Shown here in pieces: positions 33,267-41,749 of a stretch of 64,000 nucleotides of DNA (the stretch's first letter is position 1; every line of letters starts with the position of its first letter). The position numbers and the translations under genes were made by a program. The DNA comes from Caecitellus pseudoparvulus (taxonomy: Eukaryota > Bigyra: Bicosoecida), in contig CBFFRQ010000080.1 of the NCBI GenBank assembly GCA_965644315.1, positions 372,001 to 436,000 on the forward strand. The letters are read 5' to 3'. The notes below the pieces were generated by a model, which worked only from the letters and a program-made list of their open reading frames with translations, was not told the origin of the DNA and did not search any database.

Positions 33267-35742
33267 CTACTGTATCCGGCATGTTGATGCATCCTCCGTG
33301 AGCTCTTCATCTGATTCATCACCACTGGAGTCTGCAGCACTTGAGGACGAAGGCTGCACCTCTGCCTCCTCTCCACTGGTCGGGGAGGACAGTTGCGTGT
33401 CAGCCTGCTCCTCGGCATTGGGGGGGGCTGAAGGCGCCGGTGTGCGTGCTGAGCCAACGCTCAGCCCGGCTGTCTCGGGGGTGACCTGTTCTCGAGCAGC
33501 AGTGGGGCGGTGGAGGGGTGTGAATGGGACGGGCAGCAGTGGCGGGTGGTGGGAGGAAGAGCTGCCCCCGTGCTGGCCTCGCAGCGCAGCCACAGCCGAT
33601 TCCAAGCACTCTGACACGCTATCCGGAAGGCCTTGGCTGTCTCCAGTTGACGCAATTTCCGCCTGGGCTGCTTGAATGGCGCAGGTGAGTCCTTCTGCGA
33701 CCCCTGTCGGCACGGCAGCCGCAAGCGCAGCTGCCAGCTTCAGCAAATCCTGGCACGCAGAGCGCAGTTTGCCCTGCTCAGCCTTTACTGCCTTGGTCAT
33801 GTTACCTTGCGCCTCAAGCAAAGAAGCTTGGAGCCCAGTAGATGGAGACGCAGCTCCACAGCCCTCGTCGGTAGCGCCGCCGTGGTCGTCGTCGTCAAAG
33901 ACAGCTTGCACTCCGGCCAGCTGCTGCGTGAGGGTGGCCAGATGCTGCTGCATGCGCTGCACCCGTGCCGCATGGGACTGCCCATACTGCGCCAAAGCTG
34001 CACATAGGGCTTTCAGGTGCACCTGCACGCCCTCCAGCAGTGCTTCCATGCAGGAGGCAAGGGTGCGGCGCAGAACGTCACGGTGGCAAGTGCAGCCATG
34101 AGCCAGGGCATCCAGCAGCTGCACCCGCCGCTCCAAGGCCTCGCGGCGAGCCTTGAGTGCCTCTGCCTGGGCTTGCAGCTCAACGAGCTTGACGAGGGAG
34201 TCCTTCCGCTGAGAGAGGAGGGAGCGTAGTTCGTGGCTCTGGCCCTGCCCCCCTTCCACGTCACCCCCGCCCTTGCTCATGATCAAGTCCAGCACGGCGG
34301 AGGTGAGGTCAGCAGGGGACAGCTCCGCGTCGGCAGAGCCCCTAGAAGATGCCGCCAGAGAGTGAATGCTGCTGTCCAGCTCAGCCCTACGGCGAAGAAG
34401 GGCAGCCTTTGCCTGGTCAGCGTCCGCTGTCGCGGCGCAGTTCTCGCTCCAAGATGCCTCCGTTTCGTCACGCGCGGAGCTGAGGAAGGCAATGGCAGAC
34501 GAGAAAGCTCCCTGTACACTGTACCAGCAGTTCTGCACTGCAGTCAGGGTCCCGGTCAGGTGCTTCGCTTCTTGCAGCACCTGCTGTAGCGTATGAGCTG
34601 ACGCCTTGAGATGGCTGGGGCTGCCAGCGGTCTCACGGTCGGACGCTTGCCCTCCTGCCTGGCTTGATGAGGGGGCCGAAGATGACATGTCTTCACGGGC
34701 AGACTTTGCTGCAGGCTGGTGTGCTGGGAACGGCGAATCTCCCCGTCCTCGCTTGCGCCCGCCGACTGGCGATTCCCTTGCACTGGGCGAGGTGGGTGTC
34801 CGGCTGGGAGAGGTGGGGGTCTCTGCCGCCACCAAGGCTGGTACTGGAGGTTCCAGGCATGCCCGCAGAAGGTGGCGCACCTGCTCATGCACTGGCGCGA
34901 ATGCTGTCGCGGCAGCCAGCACAGACAGGACTTCTTGCTGTGGCGCGCCAGAAGCCCACGCATAGCCAATCAGGTGCATAGCGCCTTCCGACTCGAGGGC
35001 CTCCACAGCTGTTGCATGGAGAAAGCGAGACAGCCATGCTGTCACATACCGCAGGATATCTTCGCTACTTTGCAGCTCCTTGAGTTCACTCATCATCCGA
35101 GCTTCCTGGGCTGGGGCAAGGCGCGGCGCCGCAGCTGCGGAAGTTGAGCCATACACCCCAGTGTTGCCGTCGGTGCCTGGAGCAGTCAAGGCACGCTCGA
35201 CAAGGAACTCCCCCGCCTCCTGCACACTGGAACAAGTGAGATCTGCGATGTAAATGTCCGCCTCACTGGCAACATGCCCCGCCTCCTGAAGCCAGGTTGC
35301 CAGCGCATGTCTGCTGCCGCTGCTGGTTTGCTGCAGCATGGCACCAACCACAAGCGGCAGCTGCGCCAACTCGCTGGCAAGCCACGCGGGGCATGGAGCC
35401 TGCCCCTTCTCACAAGGAGCAGTATGGATTTCAGTGGAGTCGTGTGCCCAGCCCAGCATGGCGTGAGGGGGCTGCCACGCGAGAATTGACGAGGTGGTAA
35501 TTACTGCTCGGAAGGCTCGAGCGGGCAGGTCGATGCTCCTGACGGCGGCGGGCAAGGCTGCCCGTTGTCGAAGGCACGGTGTGCTGCCATGTGCATGTTA
35601 ACCCGTGGCCCAGGACACGTTGCAAGCAGCCAAGCCGCGGAAGGCAGAGTTCGGAGACGGCGGCACACCTGCTCAAGATCCCACTGCCGCGGAGCCGTTG
35701 CCCAGCACATTGAGCAGCAAGCGAGTGGACCTTACTCTGCAT
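33267..35742 (-). CDS. Unrecognised 796-aa coiled-coil protein
   Basis: Model of two exons: 35742-35669 and 35583-33267, with an 85-bp intron (GTGTGC donor, GGCAG acceptor) and a sum of 796 codons plus stop. Without that intron the first ATG would be 35459. The N-terminal 270 residues look globular and helical. A basic low-complexity stretch (GGRKRGRGDSPF) could be a nuclear signal. Residues about 380-640 form heptad-like helices (VKLVELQAQAEALKARREAL). The acidic tail is Ser/Asp/Glu-rich and ends ASTCRIQ. No family recognised. The start sits 12 bp after the HGSNAT stop on the same strand, leaving almost no room for a separate promoter. Confidence 0.6.
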
Positions 35743-35754
35743 CCGAGCGGGCTG

Positions 35755-38337
35755 TCACAGCTTCACGAATACCTTTGCCTGGTACAGAGCATATGCAATC
35801 AGCATCCACGTCCCGACGCCAATCATGTTGGAGACCAGCGCCATCGTGTGAGTGCGGAAGATCGGGCCACCGTACCCGCCAACAGGCGGGTAGGGGGTGA
35901 TGGTGAAGGGAAAGTAGTACTGCAGGACCTCTGAGCCGACGTAGACCAGGATGGAGTTTGAGCCGACGTACACAAAGGGGCTGCCGCTCCACAAGTGCCA
36001 TGTGTCCATGGTAATGTACAGCACAGTCACGGACAAAAACGCCATGCCCGCCAGCGTCACGACAAAAGACGGGCTCCACAAGTTCTTGGACAGTGGCAGC
36101 ACTCCTTCGTTTTGCGATGCGCCCGAGAGACCAGCGCCGATGGCGCACAGCACCACCCCCCATGCGGCCCATCGCTGCAGCAGGGGCAAATGGTACGCGA
36201 TGCTCTCCCCTGCATCCCCACTGGCTGCTCCCCGCCTACGGCGTGCTGCAATGATGCGCTTTGTGTTCACCATCATGCGGCCCGCGAGCAAGCCGAGGAA
36301 TGCCATGAAGCTGGCTGTGAGCGCCCCTAGAGTGCCCTCTGGGTCGTACACGTCACACTTGTAGATGTTGGCACAGGTAGCTCCAGAAATGGGCCGGTTT
36401 TCGGCATCAGTGGCGTGGAACATGTGCCTCAACCCCCAAAGCTGCAGGTCTATGTATCGGTGTGCACCGCCCGTGCAATGTGGGTGGCGGGCGAAGTCAC
36501 CAATGCCACCAGGGCCAGTGTAGCCAGTGGGGCAGCCTGGCACGGGCAAGAAGAACTGCAGAACGAGGTACAGTGCAAGGAGGCCACCAAAGAATAAAAA
36601 CTGCAGCGCGTGAGGCAGAATGTCCCCGCAGCAGCCCTGAAGGCAAGTGGGCTCTGCAGACTCCGCCGGGGCGGCAGCAGCCAGCAGTGGCTCACCTGCG
36701 GTTCCAGCACTTGCTCCAGCGGATGGCAATGGCCCTGCGAAGCCCGGAACGTGGCGTGCGGTGTTCAGGCTGGACTTTTCACCCGACTGCACGGTGGAGG
36801 GTTGGGCGGCGCTGGGCGAGCACAAGTTGCACTCAGCACGAGGCAGCCACACCTCAGACAGTCCCACCAGCACTGTGGCTACAGCAAAGTACTGCAGGAC
36901 ACCGGGGATGCGGGCGTTGGAGAGATCTGACGCGTTGTCAATGATGGCAATGCCAAGGACAGCCAGCTTTGCAGCACGGGCCAGCAGGCGGCGGGTCATG
37001 GTCCACTTGCTGACTCCGCGCCGACGCTGTCCCGCCAAGGAGAGAGCCATGCCCACCCCCATGGTCCACAGAAACCAGGGAAAAACCAGGTCTGCCACAG
37101 TCAGCCCAAACCAAGCTGAGTGGTCGAAGAACCAATAGTTCCCACCCCCACTGCCCCCCATGTCATCCACGCCTGATGTGCCTCCGTAGTTCACAAACAC
37201 CATGATGCACAGGGCAGCACCACGGAAGGCGTCGATGCTCTTCACGCGTGAGTTGCTGTCCGGCCTGCCGGAGGCCGCCTCCCCTCCCGACACGTGCACC
37301 GAGTCGACTGTCAGGAAGTCATCCTTTTCTTGAGTCAGCGCGAGGCGTGCATAGACCGCCTTTCCCAGGTGGTATGCGACGCCCAAACACACTGCGACGA
37401 CAGCAGCTACCCACAGCGGCGTGTTTACGTCGTTGCCTCCTGCGTTCACGACGAGGCGCACCCGCGGCGGGGCTGTGTTGGTGATGATGGCATCATACAC
37501 GCCGTGCTCCTTGAAGTGGAAACGCGAGACAACAAACGCAGCCTTCGCAGCTGTGGCGTCCACCCACAGAGTAGTGCAGGGCACGCTGGCGGGGGAAGTG
37601 CACCCTGCTGAGGGCGTGGCCGGGTCGGACTCTGACGCAAGTGTCCAGACCTCTGCCCGATCGCCAGCTTCTTGCTTGGTAAAGTTTACATCGCCACGCT
37701 CCACCTCGATGACGTACTCGTGCTGGGTGGCGATGGCGGCATAGTCACCCATGCCGCTGCCTGCAGGCAGCTTTGCCAGCTCAGGAAGCAGGCAGTGGTA
37801 GCACTCAGACGTCCAAGCCCGGACTAGGACAGAAGCCATGCCAGTGAAGCCGTTCAGCACCCTCATCCGGCCAGTGTCAATGTAGTCGTCTGGCAGCACC
37901 GCTACGCGGTCTTGGAGCAGGTCCAGCAACAAGGGCGCGTCCCCTGGACCGCCTCCCACAGCCAGCACAGACCACGGGCGTCCAGTGCTGCAGTCCAAGG
38001 ACCCCACAGAAGCAACTTCACCGCTAGATAGAGTCATATGCAGTGTCTCGTTGCACGGGGCGCTCGCGTAGGGACTGGTCGTTTGTGCCGTTGTGTTGGC
38101 CAGGGTCGCATTTCCGTGCATCAGAGCAGCCCAGGCGGCTGAGCTGACTTCATTGTGCAATCTCACGCTGACGTGGACAGCAGCACCACTATCATAGGCT
38201 GCACCATGCGCCAAGCCTGCCAGGCCCAGGGCAATGGCTAGCACTAGAGTTGCCCTGCGTGTTGGGGTGTGCTTTGCCAGCAACAATTTCCGCACCATGG
38301 TTCCAGCTGCTCTCGCACACCGCGGCGACATGGGCAT
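35755..38337 (-). CDS. HGSNAT: Heparan-alpha-glucosaminide N-acetyltransferase-like membrane protein
   Basis: A single exon gives 860 aa from ATG 38337; ATG 38298 (MVRKLLLAKHTPTRR) is an alternative. A signal-anchor (LVLAIALGLAGLAHG) leads into a luminal domain of about 300 residues with paired cysteines. A membrane helix and the conserved core follow: VKSIDAFRGAALCIMVFVNY, then NYWFFDHSAWFGLTVADLVF, carrying the family's His and the DFRG-like motif. About ten further hydrophobic helices follow. In animals HGSNAT moves acetyl from cytosolic acetyl-CoA to terminal glucosamine in the lysosome. Protist members probably act on other glucosaminides or acyl acceptors, which is inference. Its stop lies 12 bp before the next same-strand gene. 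Confidence 0.85.
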   Translation of the reverse strand: MPMSPRCARAAGTMVRKLLLAKHTPTRRATLVLAIALGLAGLAHGAAYDSGAAVHVSVRLHNEVSSAAWAALMHGNATLANTTAQTTSPYASAPCNETLHMTLSSGEVASVGSLDCSTGRPWSVLAVGGGPGDAPLLLDLLQDRVAVLPDDYIDTGRMRVLNGFTGMASVLVRAWTSECYHCLLPELAKLPAGSGMGDYAAIATQHEYVIEVERGDVNFTKQEAGDRAEVWTLASESDPATPSAGCTSPASVPCTTLWVDATAAKAAFVVSRFHFKEHGVYDAIITNTAPPRVRLVVNAGGNDVNTPLWVAAVVAVCLGVAYHLGKAVYARLALTQEKDDFLTVDSVHVSGGEAASGRPDSNSRVKSIDAFRGAALCIMVFVNYGGTSGVDDMGGSGGGNYWFFDHSAWFGLTVADLVFPWFLWTMGVGMALSLAGQRRRGVSKWTMTRRLLARAAKLAVLGIAIIDNASDLSNARIPGVLQYFAVATVLVGLSEVWLPRAECNLCSPSAAQPSTVQSGEKSSLNTARHVPGFAGPLPSAGASAGTAGEPLLAAAAPAESAEPTCLQGCCGDILPHALQFLFFGGLLALYLVLQFFLPVPGCPTGYTGPGGIGDFARHPHCTGGAHRYIDLQLWGLRHMFHATDAENRPISGATCANIYKCDVYDPEGTLGALTASFMAFLGLLAGRMMVNTKRIIAARRRRGAASGDAGESIAYHLPLLQRWAAWGVVLCAIGAGLSGASQNEGVLPLSKNLWSPSFVVTLAGMAFLSVTVLYITMDTWHLWSGSPFVYVGSNSILVYVGSEVLQYYFPFTITPYPPVGGYGGPIFRTHTMALVSNMIGVGTWMLIAYALYQAKVFVKL

Positions 38338-38625
38338 ATAAAACGATAAGCATGTACTCTTGCTCAATACTTACGACCCTCTGTGGGTCGGGGGTTGTGG
38401 GTAGGGTGCTCAGAGTCCGTGGGGGGGTCAGGTGCCCATTGTGACGCATCATTGTATCATTCGAGCATCTTGTTTTCCACCACCACCCTCTGCCATGAGC
38501 GTTGACGCCTCCACAGGCACTTTCCCACACGAACACGAGCCGCCTCCACATCTTTTGAGGTCAATGCAGGTGCAACGCAAGTTTGCGCTGCTGTTGTCGT
38601 CGCCTCCTAGCCACAACAGATCAGA
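38338..38625. promoter_or_regulatory. Divergent promoter region between HGSNAT and RPL21e
   Basis: These 288 bp contain a G-rich tract (38377-38428). A CATATAAAA sequence near 38334-38342 lies at the edge of HGSNAT. A plus-strand ATG at 38494 opens a frame overlapping the RPL21e start, so transcription probably begins downstream of it. CAATTTCCGC occurs just inside HGSNAT (38284-38293). Confidence 0.4.
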
Positions 38626-39511
38626 ATGTAAGTGCAGTTGCGCAGGCCGAACCAACTGGGGCCAGGGTGCTGGAACCAGCGGTCGGGCTGGCAAGAGCGA
38701 GGGAGCGGTGCTGTGTATGTTTAGAGGCCCTGGTTTGCCAGCATGTGGGCCCCTAGCTGCTGTCTGCTCGGTGCTGGAGCTGCTTTGGCCAGGGGGTGCG
38801 GAAGTTGACCTCCACTCCAGCTCAGTCTGAGCTGGCCCCTGGTCAGGCGTGCTGGCCCAGCTGCTGTGTGCAACAGCCACAGTGCTCAGCTGTGTCCCAT
38901 CTCTTGCCCAGTATCGTGGTGTACATCGCGGGGTTGAGCCGCGAGAGTTGTCCTGCGTCGCAACGAGCCACTGGCTCGGTGCTCACTCTTGGTTCCCTTT
39001 GCTCCCCTTGCTCAGGCCTCACAGCTTCGGGTACCGCGCCCGCACGCGCGACATGTTCGCCCGCCCCTTCCGCAAGTCCGGCACCATCGCCCTGGGCGTG
39101 TACACAAAGCCCCTGAAGGTCGGCGACATCGTTGACATCGTGGTGAACGGCGCCTGCCACAAGGGTATGCCCCACCGCTTCTACCACGGCCGCACTGGCG
39201 TGATCTTCAACGTGTCCCGCCGTGGTGTGGGTGTTGAGGTGAACAAGCTCGTCCGCGGGCGCATCCTGAAGAAGGCCATTAACGTGCGCGTGGAGCACGT
39301 GCGCCCCTCCAACAGCCGCAAGGGCTTCCTGGACCGCGTTGAGAAGAACGAGACTCTCAAGCGCGAGGCCAAGGCCAAGGGCGAGGTCGTGAACAAGGCC
39401 CTGCTGAAGCGCATCCCCGAGCAGCCCCGTGCTGGCTACGTCGTCAAGGCGCAGCAGGGTGACAGCCTCCCCGTGGTCATCACCCCCAAGCCTTTCGACG
39501 AGATGTTGTAA
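38626..39511 (+). CDS. RPL21: 60S ribosomal protein L21e
   Basis: The conserved body starts at 39016: PHSFGYRARTRDMFARPFRK, VGDIVDIVVNGACHKGMPH, YHGRTGVIFNVS, VNKLVRGRILKKAINVRVEH. The family begins Met-Pro/Thr immediately before this. The only fitting start is a split ATG, with AT at 38626-38627 before a strong GTAAGT donor and G at 39016 after CTCAG. That implies a 388-bp intron, the longest in the window, inside the start codon, with an in-frame TAG just upstream. The product is 165 aa, the usual size. Codons are strongly biased to C-ending forms, as expected for a highly expressed gene. I looked for snoRNA C/D boxes in the intron and saw none. Confidence is high for identity, moderate for the start. 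Confidence 0.88.
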
Positions 39512-39881
39512 ACGGAGCAGTGTGTCGCCGGCTCACCTGGGTGCTGCTTGCGTCCAATGGAGGTTCAGTTCACATGTACATCACGCACTCCACGCTTGCT
39601 CCTCGCCAGTTTGTTTATGTCCTGCGCTGTGCCCCTTGTGGCTTCCTTGCTTGCCCCCTCTAACTCCTGCACGTGAAAAGCCCAAGGCAGCAAATTCGCA
39701 ACACCGTTCCAACCAATCTCGCTGCAGTAGTTGCCACCACGGTGGTCATCGCACCACTCGCTCTCCAAGTGGCGTTGCCGGCAGCTTGTGCGGGCCTTGC
39801 CGCGTGAAGCCAGCCAGCCCGATTTGGACACGTCGCTCTGCGCGTGGGAGGAGGCTCCACGAACAGCACGACACATTCAGC
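39512..39881. other. Intergenic region between RPL21e and the stomatin-like gene
   Basis: These 370 bp hold the RPL21e 3' UTR and the promoter of the next plus-strand gene. There is no supported ORF or repeat. Confidence 0.4.
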
Positions 39882-41110
39882 ATGGAGCCCATCGTCATCT
39901 TTTTCATCATCTACATCTCCATTCCGCTTCTGGTGGGTACCTGATGCACGGCGCCAGGTGCAAATTGGCCCAGGACATTTCCGCGCTGTGTCCTGACGCT
40001 CTGCGCAGTTGCTGCTGGTGTACACCGTCCGCCGGCTGCAGGTGGTGGAGCAGGGGACAGCGATGATTATTGAGAGGTGCGTCGCTTGCCTGGCACAGAG
40101 TGGCGTGAATGCTGGGGTGGAGCGGCGCCTGTCACGTGCGTGTGCTGGCTTGCGCTCAGGTACGGCAAGTTCTACAAGCGGGCAAACGCAGGCCTCCATG
40201 TCCTCGTTCCCATCCTTGACGAAATCCGGTACATCACTTGGTACGTGCATGCACCTGTGCGCATCATTGCCGCTGTGAGTGAACTCCTGGTGCCGGCGCC
40301 TGGTGTCACAGGCGCGAGACCGATGTGTCCATTTCCACGTCATTTGCTGGCTCCTCTGAGCAAGTCAAGGTCACCCAGACGTCGCTGTCCAGGGTGGACC
40401 TTCGTGAGAACGTCATGGACTTCGTCACGCAGAGCATCATCACGAGGGACAACGTGCAGCTGGACGTGCACCCCATGCTGGTGTACCGCCTGATTGACCC
40501 GGTGCGCGTTGCGTACGAGACGTTTGACCTGTCCCACGCCGTGGAGAAGCTGGTGCAGACGACCCTGCGGTCAGTCATCGGCGACATGGGCTTGGATGAC
40601 ACGCTGGCATCTCGAGAGGAAATCGAGCGAGGCATGAGCACGCGCATTCGCCACATCTGCCGCGACTGGGGCTTGGAGATCAAGTCTGTGGAGCTGCTGG
40701 AGATCACCCCCAACCGTACAGTCCAAGAGGCCATGCACAAGCAGATTGGCGCCGAGCGTGTGCGCCGAGCCAACATCGTCACCGCCGACGGCGTGCGCGA
40801 GAAGCTCAAGCTGGAGGCAGAGGGGCACATGCAGGCTGCCATTGCCGTGGCCACCGGGCACCAGCGTGTTGCCATCACGCAGGCAACTGGCAGCGCTGAT
40901 GCCCGCTTGGCCATCGCCAAAGCTGAGGCTGAGGCAGTGCGGCTCATCGCCGAGTCCCTGCGTGAGTTCGACGTGAACCCCGTGCAGTACATGATCGGCC
41001 TCAAGTACATCCAAACCATGAGGTCCATTGCTGGCGCTGCATCCAAGCGCTCCGTGTACTTCCCGTATGAAGCGGATGTCGTGGGGTCTTTGGCAGAGCT
41101 GTCCAGGTAG
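39882..41110 (+). CDS. Stomatin/prohibitin-family (SPFH) membrane protein
   Basis: Four exons (39882-39932, 40009-40076, 40160-40240, 40312-41110) total 332 aa with all phases consistent. The N-terminus is a hydrophobic anchor (IVIFFIIYISIPLLLLVYTV), followed by the SPFH band-7 domain: VVEQGTAMIIERYGKFYK, DFVTQSIITRDNVQLDVHPM and LVQTTLRSVIGDMGLDDTL, then GLEIKSVELLEITP. An Ala/Glu helical stretch (about 245-290) mediates oligomerisation in relatives. The closest match by eye is stomatin/SLP-2 rather than prohibitin or erlin. Members scaffold lipid microdomains and regulate channels or proteases; the location here (plasma membrane or mitochondrion) is not clear. An intron separates the anchor from the rest, so the hydrophobic segment is spliced together. 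Confidence 0.9.
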
Positions 41111-41319
41111 AGGCAGCGCACCCCCCCCTCCCTCCCCCTGTGATGTGAACCGTGCAGAGCTCGTACGGCACCAAAGCAATGTACACTGTGCACACGAGAT
41201 GCCGAGCACCATTGTACAGGCTGGAACAGGCACTCCCAACTCACGTTTGTGGCGAATCCTTGGCCGGACGAGGCTGCCCTCTGCACTCCACAACCGCCCA
41301 TTGGGCTTCGAAGAGCAGC
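41111..41319. other. Intergenic region upstream of the FN3 mini-gene
   Basis: 209 bp with a short C-rich tract near 41120-41140. It holds the promoter of the downstream plus-strand gene and no ORF. Confidence 0.35.
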
Positions 41320-41726
41320 ATGGCCAGCGAGTTGAAGGCACCCAAACCCCCCGTCATCAATTTCCCGCAGGTGTGTGCCTGAGCCGCGCTTCGCTTCCGG
41401 CAACTGCGGGTGCATTCGATTTCCGCACTCGCCCCTGGGCGCAGGAGACCACCCTGAACGTCTGGTGGGAGCCTGTGGAAGGCGCGACGCAGTACAAGAT
41501 CATTTACAGGGCATTCTCGGATCCCTGGGACTCCGCTCAGTCGTTGACTGTGGACGGGAACGTGACCAAGACAGTCGTTGCAGACCTGGAGCAGCAAACC
41601 ACATACCAGTTCAAGCTCATTGCCGTGATTGGGGGTGAGGAAACCCCGCCCAGTGTGGAGACCAGCGCGAACACCCTGCAGAGTGACTGCACCCCAAAGG
41701 GCCAGAGGACATGCCTGATCCAGTGA
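41320..41726 (+). CDS. Single fibronectin-type-III domain protein with a CaaX box (110 aa)
   Basis: Two exons (41320-41370, 41445-41726) around a 74-bp GTGTGT intron encode 110 aa. Residues about 8-95 form one FN3 fold: KPPVINFPQ, TLNVWWEPVEGATQYKIIYR, VVADLEQQTTYQFKLIAVIG. The Trp, the tyrosine-corner-like TYQFKL and the spacing are typical. The protein ends TCLIQ, i.e. a C-terminal CLIQ tetrapeptide fitting a farnesylation CaaX box (Gln at X). There is no signal peptide, so this is probably a cytosolic FN3 module tethered to a membrane by a prenyl group. The function is unknown. The stop lies 23 bp from the convergent TBC gene, with ATGCAT between them. Confidence 0.8.
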
Positions 41727-41749
41727 GGCAGCAGGCAGGGAAATGCATG

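Noticed and set aside
35605-35934. Plus ORF of 109 aa antisense to the HGSNAT C-terminus and the next gene's first exon
   Set aside because: It overlaps two better-supported minus-strand genes and shows no domain or splice signals.
38494-38827. Plus ORF starting MSVDASTGTF, upstream of RPL21e
   Set aside because: It ends inside the L21e first intron and is in the wrong frame for L21e. It is more likely upstream of the transcription start or a non-functional uORF.
38628-39015. Possible snoRNA in the long RPL21e intron
   Set aside because: No C box (RTGATGA) paired with a CTGA box, and no convincing H/ACA layout, was visible.
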